From: Heloderma charlesbogerti
Lineage: Eukaryota > Chordata > Lepidosauria > Squamata > Helodermatidae
Assembly: GCA_026122225.1 (NCBI GenBank)
Contig: JANEZZ010001953.1
Coordinates: forward strand, 1,488,001 to 1,552,000
DNA: 64,000 bases
Direction of reading: 5' to 3'
In this document: positions 49,586 to 64,000 of the stretch, piece after piece
How positions within the stretch are numbered: position 1 is the stretch's first letter
Layout of the letters: the number at the start of each line of letters is the position of its first letter
Notes under the pieces: model-generated
Databases searched by the model: none
Told to the model about the DNA's origin: nothing
Seen by the model: only the letters and a program-made list of their open reading frames with translations
Program-made: the position numbers and the translations under genes

Positions 49586-50034
49586 ATTGTACTGTGTTAT
49601 ATATATCAACAGAAAAGCTAACAATTATAATCAGTATCACATGGGATTATATCTGATTTCATTCCATATACATTGCTCAGAAATTTGCAAGTAATTAATT
49701 TGAAGGTGTTGTCGTTACATAGGTTCATAGGAATGTGTCCTTTCATGGAATACCATATGTACTTGATGGTCTTTTGTCTCTGTCCTTTTTGCTACAGAGC
49801 CTATAAAGCAATATCATGTATCTCCGAAGTTCTCTAACTCTTTTTGCATTCTTGCTGCTTTAAGTTGTTTGGTTGGCTTTTATGCTAAGATAATGTTCCA
49901 TAGGTAGTTATTCTAACAGTCAGTAAATAAATTAGAGTTGTTTTCCAATTTGTGGTTATGATTAGCCACGCAACAGTAAACATGAACATGAATTCTAATT
50001 CTCCTTCCTTCCTTTGTTCTCCCTCTCCCTTTAG

Positions 50035-53910
<3,876 letters not shown>

Positions 53911-55815
53911 CCAGCAGGCCCCTATTTCCCCACATTGAGAGTTTTGGAATGGGGATGAACTGAGCTGATGGAAAGCAGGAGAGCTTGCAAGGCTTGCTGG
54001 GAGCAGGGAAGGCCAGGGAGGAGCAGAATATGGTTTTTGTGTTGTGAGAGCAATGGTGCTCCCATATCTGGGCTATGGGAGGAGCCAAGAACCCCAGAAA
54101 CTGTCCGGATGGTGTTGAGAATGGAGAATCTTCCTCAGATCATACAAGAGCAGGAACACCAGTGGGGATAGAAGTCATATGAGTGATGCAACAAATATTG
54201 GGACTATTGTAAAGGTTTTGATTAGATGATCTATAACTATGATTCTACCACTGGCACAAGTCCCTGGCCAGGAGTGGTCCACGCTTATCACACATTAATC
54301 TGAATGTCACGTTACAGACAAACCACTTTCCCATCACCTACCTTGGAAAGCTACACACAGTTCCCATATATTAGTCTGTTTGGGGGAATTTCCAAGCAAC
54401 TATTTCCCTTGCCCTTGAAGTTTAGTGCAAAGAAGCCTTTCCAGCAGGCTTTGGGTAAATCCTACATCTATTTGTTTACAATCCAATCGCATCCAGGTTT
54501 AGAGGGGTGGGGGTACTCCCATTCAAAATATTTGATTGGATAAACAGGACTTCTATTTCTTAAGAACATTTTATAATGGGGCAGGGAGCACAATGAATGC
54601 TGACCATTAATGTGGTTAAAATGCATTTCCACTTTTCTATATTTAAAACATCCCAAGATTAGCCTGCATCTCTTTTTCTGTGGTGGGATTGTGTGCTTCT
54701 GCTGCAGAAACTACACGGGCATGCAGGGGCGGGGGCTGTGTGCCCTTTCTGGACAAAAGGGAAAGAGAGGGGGGATTGGTGCAACAATGGCTGAAGTATA
54801 CACACCAGTCCAGTTTTGAACTGAAAACCCATGGCGAGTTGGCACATGAAACGGAATTTCAAACCTTGCACCTTCATTTTCATCAGCTCTGTTCTGCCCA
54901 TTCAGCCTTAAACCCTGGGGAAGCATTTGGTGTCTGTCTTTTATATTTGCCTTTTTCAGTGGTATGTGGTAAGCTGAAGCACAAACTCGTGGCGTTGCGT
55001 CCAGAGTTGCGCTGTCTGCTCTCTCATTTTTGTAATATATGTTTTCTGAGCCTTTCTTCCTTCATGTTGTTTTATGAAAGGGTTTGAGAAGGGAGATGAA
55101 AGTCACAGCTTGCCCCTCTTGATACCTGAAAGACTTCTTGCTCAGTATGACATGCTGGCATGCATTCTGCAGGGGAGAACAAAAGAGCCAGCATAGTTAA
55201 TAGACCCTAATCAGACATAATTTCCTGTTGTAAGAAAAGCTAAGGCTCAAGACAGACCATAGTATGGAAGTAATCCGTATTTCAGCAGCTTAAAAAAGTG
55301 GTTTTGGTGGCACAGGGAAGAAACACAAGTCATCCAGGTAAAATTCTAGAGCATACAGAAAGAGCATTTAATGCATCATGCTGTGCGTACAGCAGGGCAT
55401 GAGCATCAATTGAAGTACTTCCGTCCCACCATTCAGCACCATATAGGCATGGTCCACCTGCCTGTTTGTGACATAGGCTTCCAAAGGCAACATCTGATAG
55501 AATAGGTTGTTGCCCACAAGAACACCTACCACAAATAATGAAATTTGTCCTTAAGGCCATCATACCTATTCTAAGTTTGGGACAAATTGTTATCCTCACT
55601 GGAAAGGAACAGCAAAGATAATGCTGAAGTTGGGAGATGCTGGATTTGTGGTGGAGAGAACTCACACTAAATTCTTGCAGTGGTAAACAGTGAGAGTGGG
55701 GGCCTATCTGCTCCCTCTGAATATCCAAGCATCCACTGATAATACTAGAGAAACTTAGAAACAGCACTGGCTGAAAACGCTATTTTATTGTAAATAAAAG
55801 TTACACATTGGCCCG
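53911..55815 (+). other. LIMD2: LIMD2 3' UTR (probable)
   Basis: No AATAAA was noticed on the plus strand until 55793-55798, giving a 3' UTR near 1.9 kb if that signal is used. A weaker variant signal around 55.03 kb (AATATA) would give a shorter one. Confidence 0.5.
55784..55798. terminator. Bidirectional poly(A) signal pair between LIMD2 and MAP3K3
   Basis: AATAAA on the minus strand at 55784-55789 and AATAAA on the plus strand at 55793-55798. They lie four bases apart, between two convergent genes. Confidence 0.6.
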
Positions 55816-56674
55816 GCTTTGCACTGCAAGCCCCAGTCAGTATAGAGATTTATAAAAATTACAAAGACACAAGTGGTTCAAGGTCTCCTGTACACTCCAG
55901 GTTCAGATGGTAAACTTCACACTGACAAATGAGGTCCAGACGGTCCACATAAGCATTCAGAAAGTTCCTTCTTTAAGTCTCAGTAAATCAAACCACTTCA
56001 GTGTAGACAATTTAAGACTATAGGAATTACTCTAGTTGCAAATTGATAAGTAAAACTTGCAATCTCAATAACCTTCTAGACAGTTTCCCATGTGGCAATG
56101 CTGGTGTGTAATGAAGGCTGTGATCTTTTAAGTACACTTTGGTGGAAGCAAACTCTTGAATTTAGCAGGGAAGTGCTTAAGGTTGAGTGTAACACTGGGA
56201 ACTGGAGGATGACTTTGGACTAGTCTCAAAGTCATATGCAGACATACGGTTCCTAACCCTCTTCTGCTATATAGAGATGAGATAAATGTTGCCTGGTAAT
56301 GGCAGCTGTCTTCAATGCAAGAAGCTACTATAGATGTGTATAAGTCATTCCTGCCTGCGGTAACCAGACTATAATGCTATGGTTTAGCAGAATGTTGGTG
56401 GGTGAACCTGGAGTATACAGAATTGTCATGCCAAGCCCAAACACTATCATCTTTGTTTCCTCACACATGGTTACAATTCCATCTGGGAAATTGCGAATTA
56501 TCCTTTAGCAATCTATTCTCTCCCATCGGCACCCATAAGGACTAGAAACTTACTGAAAGCAACACTGCAATATGAGCTTCTCAAGAGGCCACAAAGTGGT
56601 TGAGAGAGAATTTTCACAGATTAAGGGGGTTTATGATTTGGAAGGAAAATACTTTCTGACTGGAATTTATCTTA

Positions 56675-56768
56675 TGGCTACAAGCCTATACATACCTACC
56701 TGGAATAAGAGTCCCATTGAGTTCAAGGGGGCTTACTTTTGAATTGACAGTGGGACTACACTGTAAGT
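56675..56768. repeat. Palindromic element, family D
   Basis: CAAGCCTATACATACCTACC ... AGTCCCATTGAGTTC ... GGCTTACTTTTGAATTG ... ACTACACTGTAAG; inverted ends and centre, as at 48055-48142. Confidence 0.5.
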
Positions 56769-58309
56769 GACCTAAATCCGTCCTCTGTGCTGCTTTGAGT
56801 AGCAATGCTAGGATCTCTACAATCCATATGCTACAAGCCAACACACAAAGCAAGTCGATATCCTCCAGTACAGGGCTATTTTTCTGGGATCACTTACATT
56901 CTGCAATTCACACAGTCCATAGGAGAATGACAAGCAACATTTTAAAAAATTTCAGCTGAAACTCTGGTCATGCAGACATCCAAAGGTTGTCAAATTGATA
57001 TATCAATTTATCCTGAAATGGCAGTGACTTCGGTGAGACTACACTGGAGACAGTGTGGATTGCAACTGTTTTATAAAGGATTTGCAGCATGTGGAACAAA
57101 TGGTCCCTAAAACACCTACTCATTCCTGACATTCTATTATTGTGATCTATTTGTTATTTCTATAAAACATTCAAAATCTCCTCCTGGCCCTGGCAATAGA
57201 CCAGCAAGGAAACAAAGAGGAATTTTGGCTTGACACATCTTGTTATAAAACTATAATCAAATTCTTTGCAAAACCAGCTGCTTCTCTTCTTTTTAAAATT
57301 CACAAAGGTATTAATTTCCTCCCTCCCCACCCCATAACACTTGCTATACATATCTATAAAAATCAACGATATGATATAAATAAAAAGTATGAGGCATCAC
57401 AATTTGTTTACATGATGTAAAAAGCTTAACAAATACTGATATAAATACATTTGAAAAAGTGCATCGCTGACCATATAAGTAACATTTTGGCTTATTTCTT
57501 ATGCTGAATCAGTGGCCCTGGATCCAAGGACTGGAGTGTATCATATAAACAGGGAGCCAAGCCAACATATCACATTATTGGAGACAGGTGGAGGGAGGAA
57601 CTGTGCTGTTGGGCATTTGCTAAGTCAAAGATACACAACAACTCGGCATAGTTGTTTTGACAGAGAGCAGACATGTTTCAGGACAGCAAACTTTCAAACC
57701 TCAATCTACCTTCAAGACCTACAAACACATTGGCAAGCATGGTAAAAAAAAATATCACTGCCTCTTATTTGGATCTCAGTTGAGCTGAAATGAGAACAAG
57801 TCATACTACTTTGACCCCTATATTAACCATTACAAAACAGCATCTATTCTTAAAGAAATACTCTGGAAACCTTAAGCAGATCAGGGTGGTTACTTCACAC
57901 CTTGCCACTGCTACAAGGCTGGGGATAGGAGGGAGGAACTCTCATCTTTGCTGCACTTTATCCAAACGTCAACAGCATTCTGCTTGAAAGATGCTACTAC
58001 TGGCCTATTGGAAGCACTGCTTGGCCCTGCCCTTTATCAAGGTGTCAGGCTGGTGTTGTCCTCTTGAAATTTAATTAACTATTTGCAGCCCTGTAAAAAG
58101 TGGAGATCGGAGTAAACCTCAATTTTACACATGTGAAAACAGCTGATAGCCCTATGGTGCTGTTAAGATGTTGGTCATAAAAGATAAAGGGTGGATAAAA
58201 TGTATCTGTTTTCAAGGCCAAAAACAGACAATGGAAGCATTATGACTGGCACAATACCATTTGTAACACAATACTTGAAACATTAAACCAGAGCTGGGCA
58301 ACTTCCAAG

Positions 58310-58570
58310 GGTTTGGGGGCTAATGTCTGCCCACCAGAACCCACCAGGGGCTTCACCCTGTCACCAAAATCACTGCCTCCATGCCACTGAATTGCTAAAT
58401 TTCACCAGCAGGGTGGTGGCAAAAAAGCAGCACCTTCCCTTTAAAAGAAGACACACCTTGTTCTAATGCAAAATCGCACTTCTGGAAGATCCGGAAAATA
58501 CCGCTTTTCTGCCACTGCTGCAATGCTGAAATTCCGTGGTGGCAATTTGGTGGGCAGCAGGGGCTGCAAA
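58310..58570. repeat. Two-copy dispersed repeat, copy 2 (inverted)
   Basis: The reverse complement resembles 42420-42690 in block order. A run of A at 58567-58582 follows it. Confidence 0.5.
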
Positions 58571-60853
58571 AAAAAAAAAAAAAGCCAGGACCACATGTTG
58601 CTTACCCCTGGTTTACACACACTAGTATACATGAACTCCTTAAAAGGTGGTACCACAGGGCCTTATCTTACAGGGGCCCTGTCTGCTCATGCCTGGTCTT
58701 AAGTCTGAAGTTTTGTAAGATAAACAATATTTCCCTTGACAACTAAGCGTTTCAAAGACTAGGGTCTTTCATCTTCTCAGCCCCAACTAAATTTGCTAGG
58801 AGTGCCCCCTGTAAACAAATCCCAAGATTCCTAGCCAGCAAATAATGCAGCATTTCAAATTAACAAGGCTTGTCCTTTGCGTCACACAATTGTAGGATTA
58901 GATGGCTGTAGGAAAATATGGTCATAACCAGAGTTTTTGCATATGTACCTCCATCGTCTGTACTGCCCAGTCATACAAATTCCATTTATAAAACTTTTAT
59001 CGAAGAGCACATGAAAAACTCTAAATTAGTAACTGCAGATGGGCAGTACCCTCCCCTCCCCTACAGGTGCCTGAAGAAGATGGCCTCCTCAGTATGGAAT
59101 GCAGGAAGTCTTCTGTCTAGGCTCAGTAGCAGTGCTTTGCCTTTCCCTGAAGTAAGATCTCAGCAGCATTGAAATTATCTTTGATTAGAAGGACTGGCAA
59201 AAAATTAAGTATGGAACCAGTGGCTGTTCTGCAGAAGGGTGGAAGAGGTGATCCAATGGAGGTATAGAAGATTCTGATATCTCAAAGGAATGCAAGTCAG
59301 GGTATTTTCACAGGATGGTTGCAACTGTGGCAAGATAGCCTAGCTGTGTGAAACTCCAATGGAGGGATATTTTTCATCAGCTCCAAGCAATACCTATCCA
59401 TGGAACAACACACATGCAAGAGAGTATGCATGATAATCCCCATCTATATCCAGCATGTGATACTCTGTGCTAAAATAACCCATAAAGGTGGCAAATTCTT
59501 ATGATCTGAATAAATTATGCAAATAAAGTAAAATTTCGTATTTATTCCTGGTTCTGATCATTCATTTAGCTTTTGCTATTCATGGAAGGAGCACTATACA
59601 TCTGCCCCAACTGCCATGCCCTGCTCAGCCCCCTATGGCTTCTAACGTCATGAGGCATTTTCTGTATTTTCAGCATTTATAGTTTCTCTGCAGCCATAAA
59701 GACTGGAAACTTGCTTTAAAAAAATTAAAATAAAATAAATTAAAAAGTTAAAAAGTACTGAGTTGCAAGATGCAGGTTTTTGTGCCAAATACTAAATTCT
59801 GTGTTAGCACACAGTTCCTGCATAGACACAGAATATACAGTCCTGAACTGCACCTTCAGATAGCCCTGTGAAAAAGAAGTCTGATTCCCTCATTTCATTC
59901 AGGGAACCTTTGTGCTTATGTTCCATGGGAACACCCTATCTCATCATTCAGAAATTTGAGTGGGAGAGGCAAAGAGGGAAGGACGGAAGGACGGACGGAC
60001 GGACTGCCTCCAGCTCCTTGGTTTGTCATTATAAAACAACTATTCACATATTTTTAAATCAATATTTTCTGAACACTTTCAGATGCTGAATACTTAAGAA
60101 AAATATATAATAATAATTATATATAATAATAGAGTGCATGTTCTCTGTGGCACTTGACTTGCTAAGGTCCTGGGGAGTGAGCTGTAAAATAAGGAATGAT
60201 AGCACAAGCCCAGCACACATTTTTATAGCTTTTAGCGGTTATTGCAAATTCCGATTCCCCCCTTCCACTTTGGACCAGCTTCTGACACACAGCTACATTC
60301 AAATGAGATGGTTCCTAGATCGTTCCCAGCTCAGGTGCTTGTGGAGACATGCCATCAACACGCCATGACGCCATGGGCAGCATCCAATACTGCTGCTGCA
60401 TTCCTGCTGTGTCTGTTGCACTAGTAGGACCCACCAGCGATCTGAGAAACAAGTGAAAACACTCATTTCCGGAACAGGACAGGTCCGTGGAAATCCCTTC
60501 TGCAACCTCCGCTGACCTGCCTCGTTCTGGAAACAGGCATTCCACTCCCTTCCGATTTGCTTGCTTCCCATTGCTTAGCAGTGAATCCCGCTAGTGGATA
60601 CTGCTCTATGTCAGCATGCTGACAAGGAAAGAGAGGCCAACGCAAACTGCACTGCAACTGAAAGCATTGGTCCCAAAATGAAGATATAAAAGCAGCTGAC
60701 TTTCCAGCCTTGCTCCTCACACATTGCCTTTCTAGGCAAGCAAGACAGCTGGGCCAGCATTTGGAGCTGATGCCCTGATCTGGGCCAGGGCACGGCATCT
60801 TCAAAGGGGAAGGCGTCAAGCTGCAGGAAGAAGTGCTGTTTGGGGGGCGTAAT

Positions 60854-61165
<312 letters not shown>

Positions 61166-61319
61166 TCAACACATAAGTTAACACAGAACTTAATTCTGCG
61201 TATGAGAAGAAGAATGGCAATGCATGCGTTTCAGCTTTTGCTAAGGGATGGACATCCTCCTGTGTTATACACACACAACAGGCACAATCTAGAGAAATTC
61301 AAGGGGGGAAGCCAAGTTA

Positions 61320-61490
61320 GGTCTGTTGCAATAAAACCAACAAGGAATCTTATGGCACCTGAAAGGCTAGCAATTGTATCATGCCATAAGCTTTTGTTGA
61401 TCATTTAAACTGAGCCCTTCATGCATCTGATGAGATGGGCTCTGGTCCATGAAAGCTTATACCACCACACATTTGTAAGTCTTTGAGAAG
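61320..61490. repeat. Dispersed repeat, family F
   Basis: AACAAGGAATCTTATGGCAC, then CATGCCATAAGCTTTTG, then CATCTGATGAGATGGGCTC, then GAAAGCTTATACC. It appears internally partly inverted. Confidence 0.55.
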
Positions 61491-61943
61491 CTAGAGAAAG
61501 CTAAACATACCTAAATAACATGATGGAAATGGAGATGAAATTTAGTCAGTCATTTACCAAAAGCACTTAGCTTTAAGATTCATTGATAAAACCTGAAGAA
61601 TTTTGATGCCCCTATAAATTAGTGAGACCCAAGCATCTTATTAAAAATAAAAGGCACTTGGGCTTCACTCACTGATTGACTCACAGGGGTTTCAAAATTG
61701 GGTCCTTCTTCATGGGCTAGAACTCTGAAATCTGGTACACACGCAGTCTAAAGCACCTTTGTTCCAGAAAAAGATGAGTATAGGACATTTGCACAAGTCT
61801 CCCTCAAAACAGAGGGCATACTTTTTTTAAGCACAAAGCACAGCACACCAGCACAGAGCAAGCAAAACAACATATGGGGCAGAATATTGGGTGTAGAATT
61901 TCCATTTGCCCCTTCAAACTATACACATACACATACTTCATAG

Positions 61944-62393
61944 TGTTGCAGAACTCAGAGTCAGAGAGACCACGGAGTGAAGGAAAAAGAGTTTTTTTAT
62001 TTAACGCGCGGGCTTAAGGCTGGAATCACTTCCAAAGAGCCAGAAGCCCCGATTTACATCAGCACATTGTTTTTATAGATATTGTGACACATAGGAAACG
62101 GCTCCTCCTCTCCCTCCCGTGTGGGGTTGCAGTCCTCAACATTTCTTCTCCTAGCACCATTGTTTATAATACAAGAAATGGGTTATAGGGTAGCCATGAT
62201 AAGCAGAGAATAGAAGAGAACAGCAGAGAACAAGATATACAATTCTATGACCTTAGCCTTTGTTGACAAGATAAGAAATTCCTATGTCTCGTCATCTTAC
62301 AAACATATATTTCAGAGAGCAAGAGCTCAGCAAGAACATGAAGCATGAGGCTGCATGAGGCTACTTAGTCTGACCCCCGATATGGCTGCTACA
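61944..62393 (-). mobile_element. Solo LTR of an endogenous retrovirus-like element
   Basis: 450 bp, TG...CA ends on the minus strand, flanked by a 4-base target duplication ATAG (61940-61943 and 62394-62397). On the minus strand there is a TATAAAA box near 62071-62078 and an AATAAA at 61996-62001, in the order expected of U3-R-U5. A 4-base duplication fits gammaretrovirus-like (ERV1) integration. No internal viral genes are present; it is a relic of recombination between LTRs. Confidence 0.75.
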
Positions 62394-63214
62394 ATAGGGC
62401 TGTTGTAGCAGTAGACACAACCACTGGAGAACACTTTGCAGATTAAAAGTGCTAAAAATAAGTGTGTGCGCACTACTATGAACACACACGATATTAATGT
62501 CAACACACACTGCACCCAATACATAAATATAAACGATGTTCTCTTTCCTTATTCTCTATCAATAGGAAAATTCTGAAGCATTTCCATACGATATGAGTAG
62601 TAAAGGCTACCTACAGAATACAGTGCCTTCAAGAAAGGCTTGTCACACACTTTCCTTTACGAAGTCAACTCAACTTAAGAGAGACAGACTTTGCTCTACC
62701 TTGCGATGAATTTATCTGTTGCCTTATAACCAATCATTCTGACCATTTCTTGGTTGAAAAAGAGCTATGTCAAACTTCAGAGTTTGAACATCAGTAGTTT
62801 GGGGGGGGGGGGAGTCCAGCAAAGGGTTAACCTTGAAGAACTTCTTTACTATCCTGCTATTGCATTATGTGCATGATTTTTGTGACAAAACTAAATGCAG
62901 AAAGATAAATGGTAATGGTTTAAGCCACCTTTCAACGATCCACTGAAAACAAATTCAGAGAACACAAATTATCTCTGCTGGAAAGCTTGGAGGCTTTCTG
63001 AAGACCAAACAGAAATACGTGATAGTTTAGATTCCAGTGTGGAATCTTATTTTGCTCAGGAATTTAGCAAAGGATAAGAAAGTGTTTTATATCCCCTTCT
63101 CTCCCCCCTCCCGCCAGCAATGAATTAGCCCACAGATTTTGCTGTTTAATAAAGCACTGGGCAAGATGCCAGGGGAAGTGTTTTGTTTTGCTTTGACACA
63201 AGCTCTGCCTCTAG

Positions 63215-63950
63215 GTGTTCAATACAGATTCAGAAAACCTTTATCTCAAAAGGAGCCATCATCACTGTGATGGCTGGAGCACAGCGATAAGCCAGACTGA
63301 AGTTGGTAACAAAGTGAAATCTAAGCTGGAAAATGGAACACTGGATACTTACTGTGAAAGTCCCTTCTGGACTGGTGGGATGGAGGCATCTGAGGATCAG
63401 AATATCTCCTCTCATTGCCCAGTAAGGCTGGGATCCCATGATTAGTGAGCTTTGAAGAAAGTCCTGGTCTACCAGCTCTGCCTCCAGTTTCCATTCCATA
63501 GACAAAAAACATCTTTCTAGAAGGCAAGCCAACAACATGGAGCGTGCAGAGCAGGCCAATCGGGTAAGGAAAATGATGTCAGCCGCGTGAAGGGTTGAAT
63601 TGAATGCCTCCATTCTACCAACCCAGAGCGGACTTTCATGATAAGTATCCATCTGTTCTCTAATTGTGGGAGGAGAAATCCAAAGACTGGGATGTTCCCA
63701 AGCTATCTGCCTTCTTACAGGTGGGCTAGTAGCTGACTACTCAGGGAGGACCACGCTCTGGAGAAATCACCTGCTGAAGGCAGCCTCTGCTGAGTTAAAT
63801 TTATCGAGCTTGCAGTCATGGATAAATGTGTTAGGGTTGGCCCACATTGCAAATTTCTATGAGCAGTGCATTGGCAGAGAAAGCTGCCAAGGCAGCTGCA
63901 GATCGCACGGGATGAGTGGTAAGGTGTGAGGGCCGTAGCAGATGTTATGA
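63215..63950. mobile_element. Inverted-repeat element of uncertain class
   Basis: Segment 63336-63393 is an inverted copy, about 85% identical by eye, of 63601-63655 (shared GGATACTTA, TGAAAGTCC, ATGGAGGCAT blocks). An open minus frame of 140 codons spans both arms. The layout resembles DIRS-like inverted terminal/internal repeats, but no RT or recombinase is recognised before the window ends. Confidence 0.45.
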
Positions 63951-64000
63951 GTCGTATGCTGTAACAATACAGCTCTTAAGGATGGATGTGCCTGTGCATT

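Larger units (their letters stand above)
38131..50034 (+). other. LIMD2: LIMD2 first intron (probable)
   Basis: No recognisable coding exon. It holds many dispersed repeats (listed separately), simple repeats, and stretches without evident structure (for example 41.2-42.4 and 45.5-46.9 kb). The small exon that should encode the first ~14 residues of LIMD2 was not found. Confidence 0.5.
55790..60853 (-). other. MAP3K3: MAP3K3 3' UTR (tentative, long)
   Basis: From the MAP3K3 stop to the minus-strand AATAAA at 55784-55789 is about 5 kb, longer than the human 3' UTR. An earlier minus-strand AATAAA near 59541 could end a roughly 1.3-kb UTR. The interval includes a family D palindrome (56675-56768), a two-copy repeat (58310-58570) and a GGAC microsatellite (59978-60004). 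No other gene is recognised in it. Confidence 0.35.

Overview
The window is vertebrate nuclear DNA, most likely from a squamate reptile (lizard or snake). It shows multi-exon genes with GT-AG introns, two CpG islands, and an interspersed-repeat mix of BovB/RTE, CR1 and L2-type LINEs, a DIRS element, a solo LTR and many short palindromic elements. That mix fits squamates better than birds, turtles, crocodilians or mammals. The clade is inferred from repeats and has not been tested by a search.

Four protein-coding genes are recognised by reading exons. STRADA (+) enters from the left edge, and its last six coding exons lie at 672-11424. RNF113A (-) has a complete ten-exon coding sequence from 25679 down to 13916, convergent with STRADA. 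LIMD2 (+) has three recognisable coding exons at 50035-53910; a CpG island at about 36.72-38.13 kb is its likely promoter. MAP3K3 (-) contributes its last coding exon at 60854-61082, with a probable long 3' UTR toward 55.77 kb. MAP3K3, LIMD2 and STRADA are neighbours in human with the same relative orientations. The extra gene here is RNF113A, which in human exists only as intronless copies elsewhere.

Layout: 1-12.7 kb STRADA, with a nearly full-length degenerate DIRS retrotransposon in one intron; 12.7-13.84 kb short intergenic gap; 13.84-25.9 kb RNF113A, with CR1 and L2-type fragments and an unusual tandem-plus-inverted array in introns; 26.2-36.7 kb gene-free DNA with hairpin elements, a LINE tail and a BovB 3' end abutting the LIMD2 island; 36.7-55.8 kb LIMD2 with a roughly 12.6-kb first intron full of repeats; 55.8-64 kb MAP3K3 tail and intron, with a solo LTR and a second inverted-repeat element.

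The genes do not form a pathway as a block. STRADA activates LKB1 (STK11) with MO25. MAP3K3 is a MAPK-cascade kinase. LIMD2 is a small LIM adaptor. RNF113A is a spliceosomal/DNA-repair zinc-finger E3 ligase. I found no tRNA, rRNA or CRISPR, and no clear new protein system. The most interesting content is the intron-bearing RNF113A locus, the diagnostic DIRS terminal architecture, and several unexplained repeat structures.
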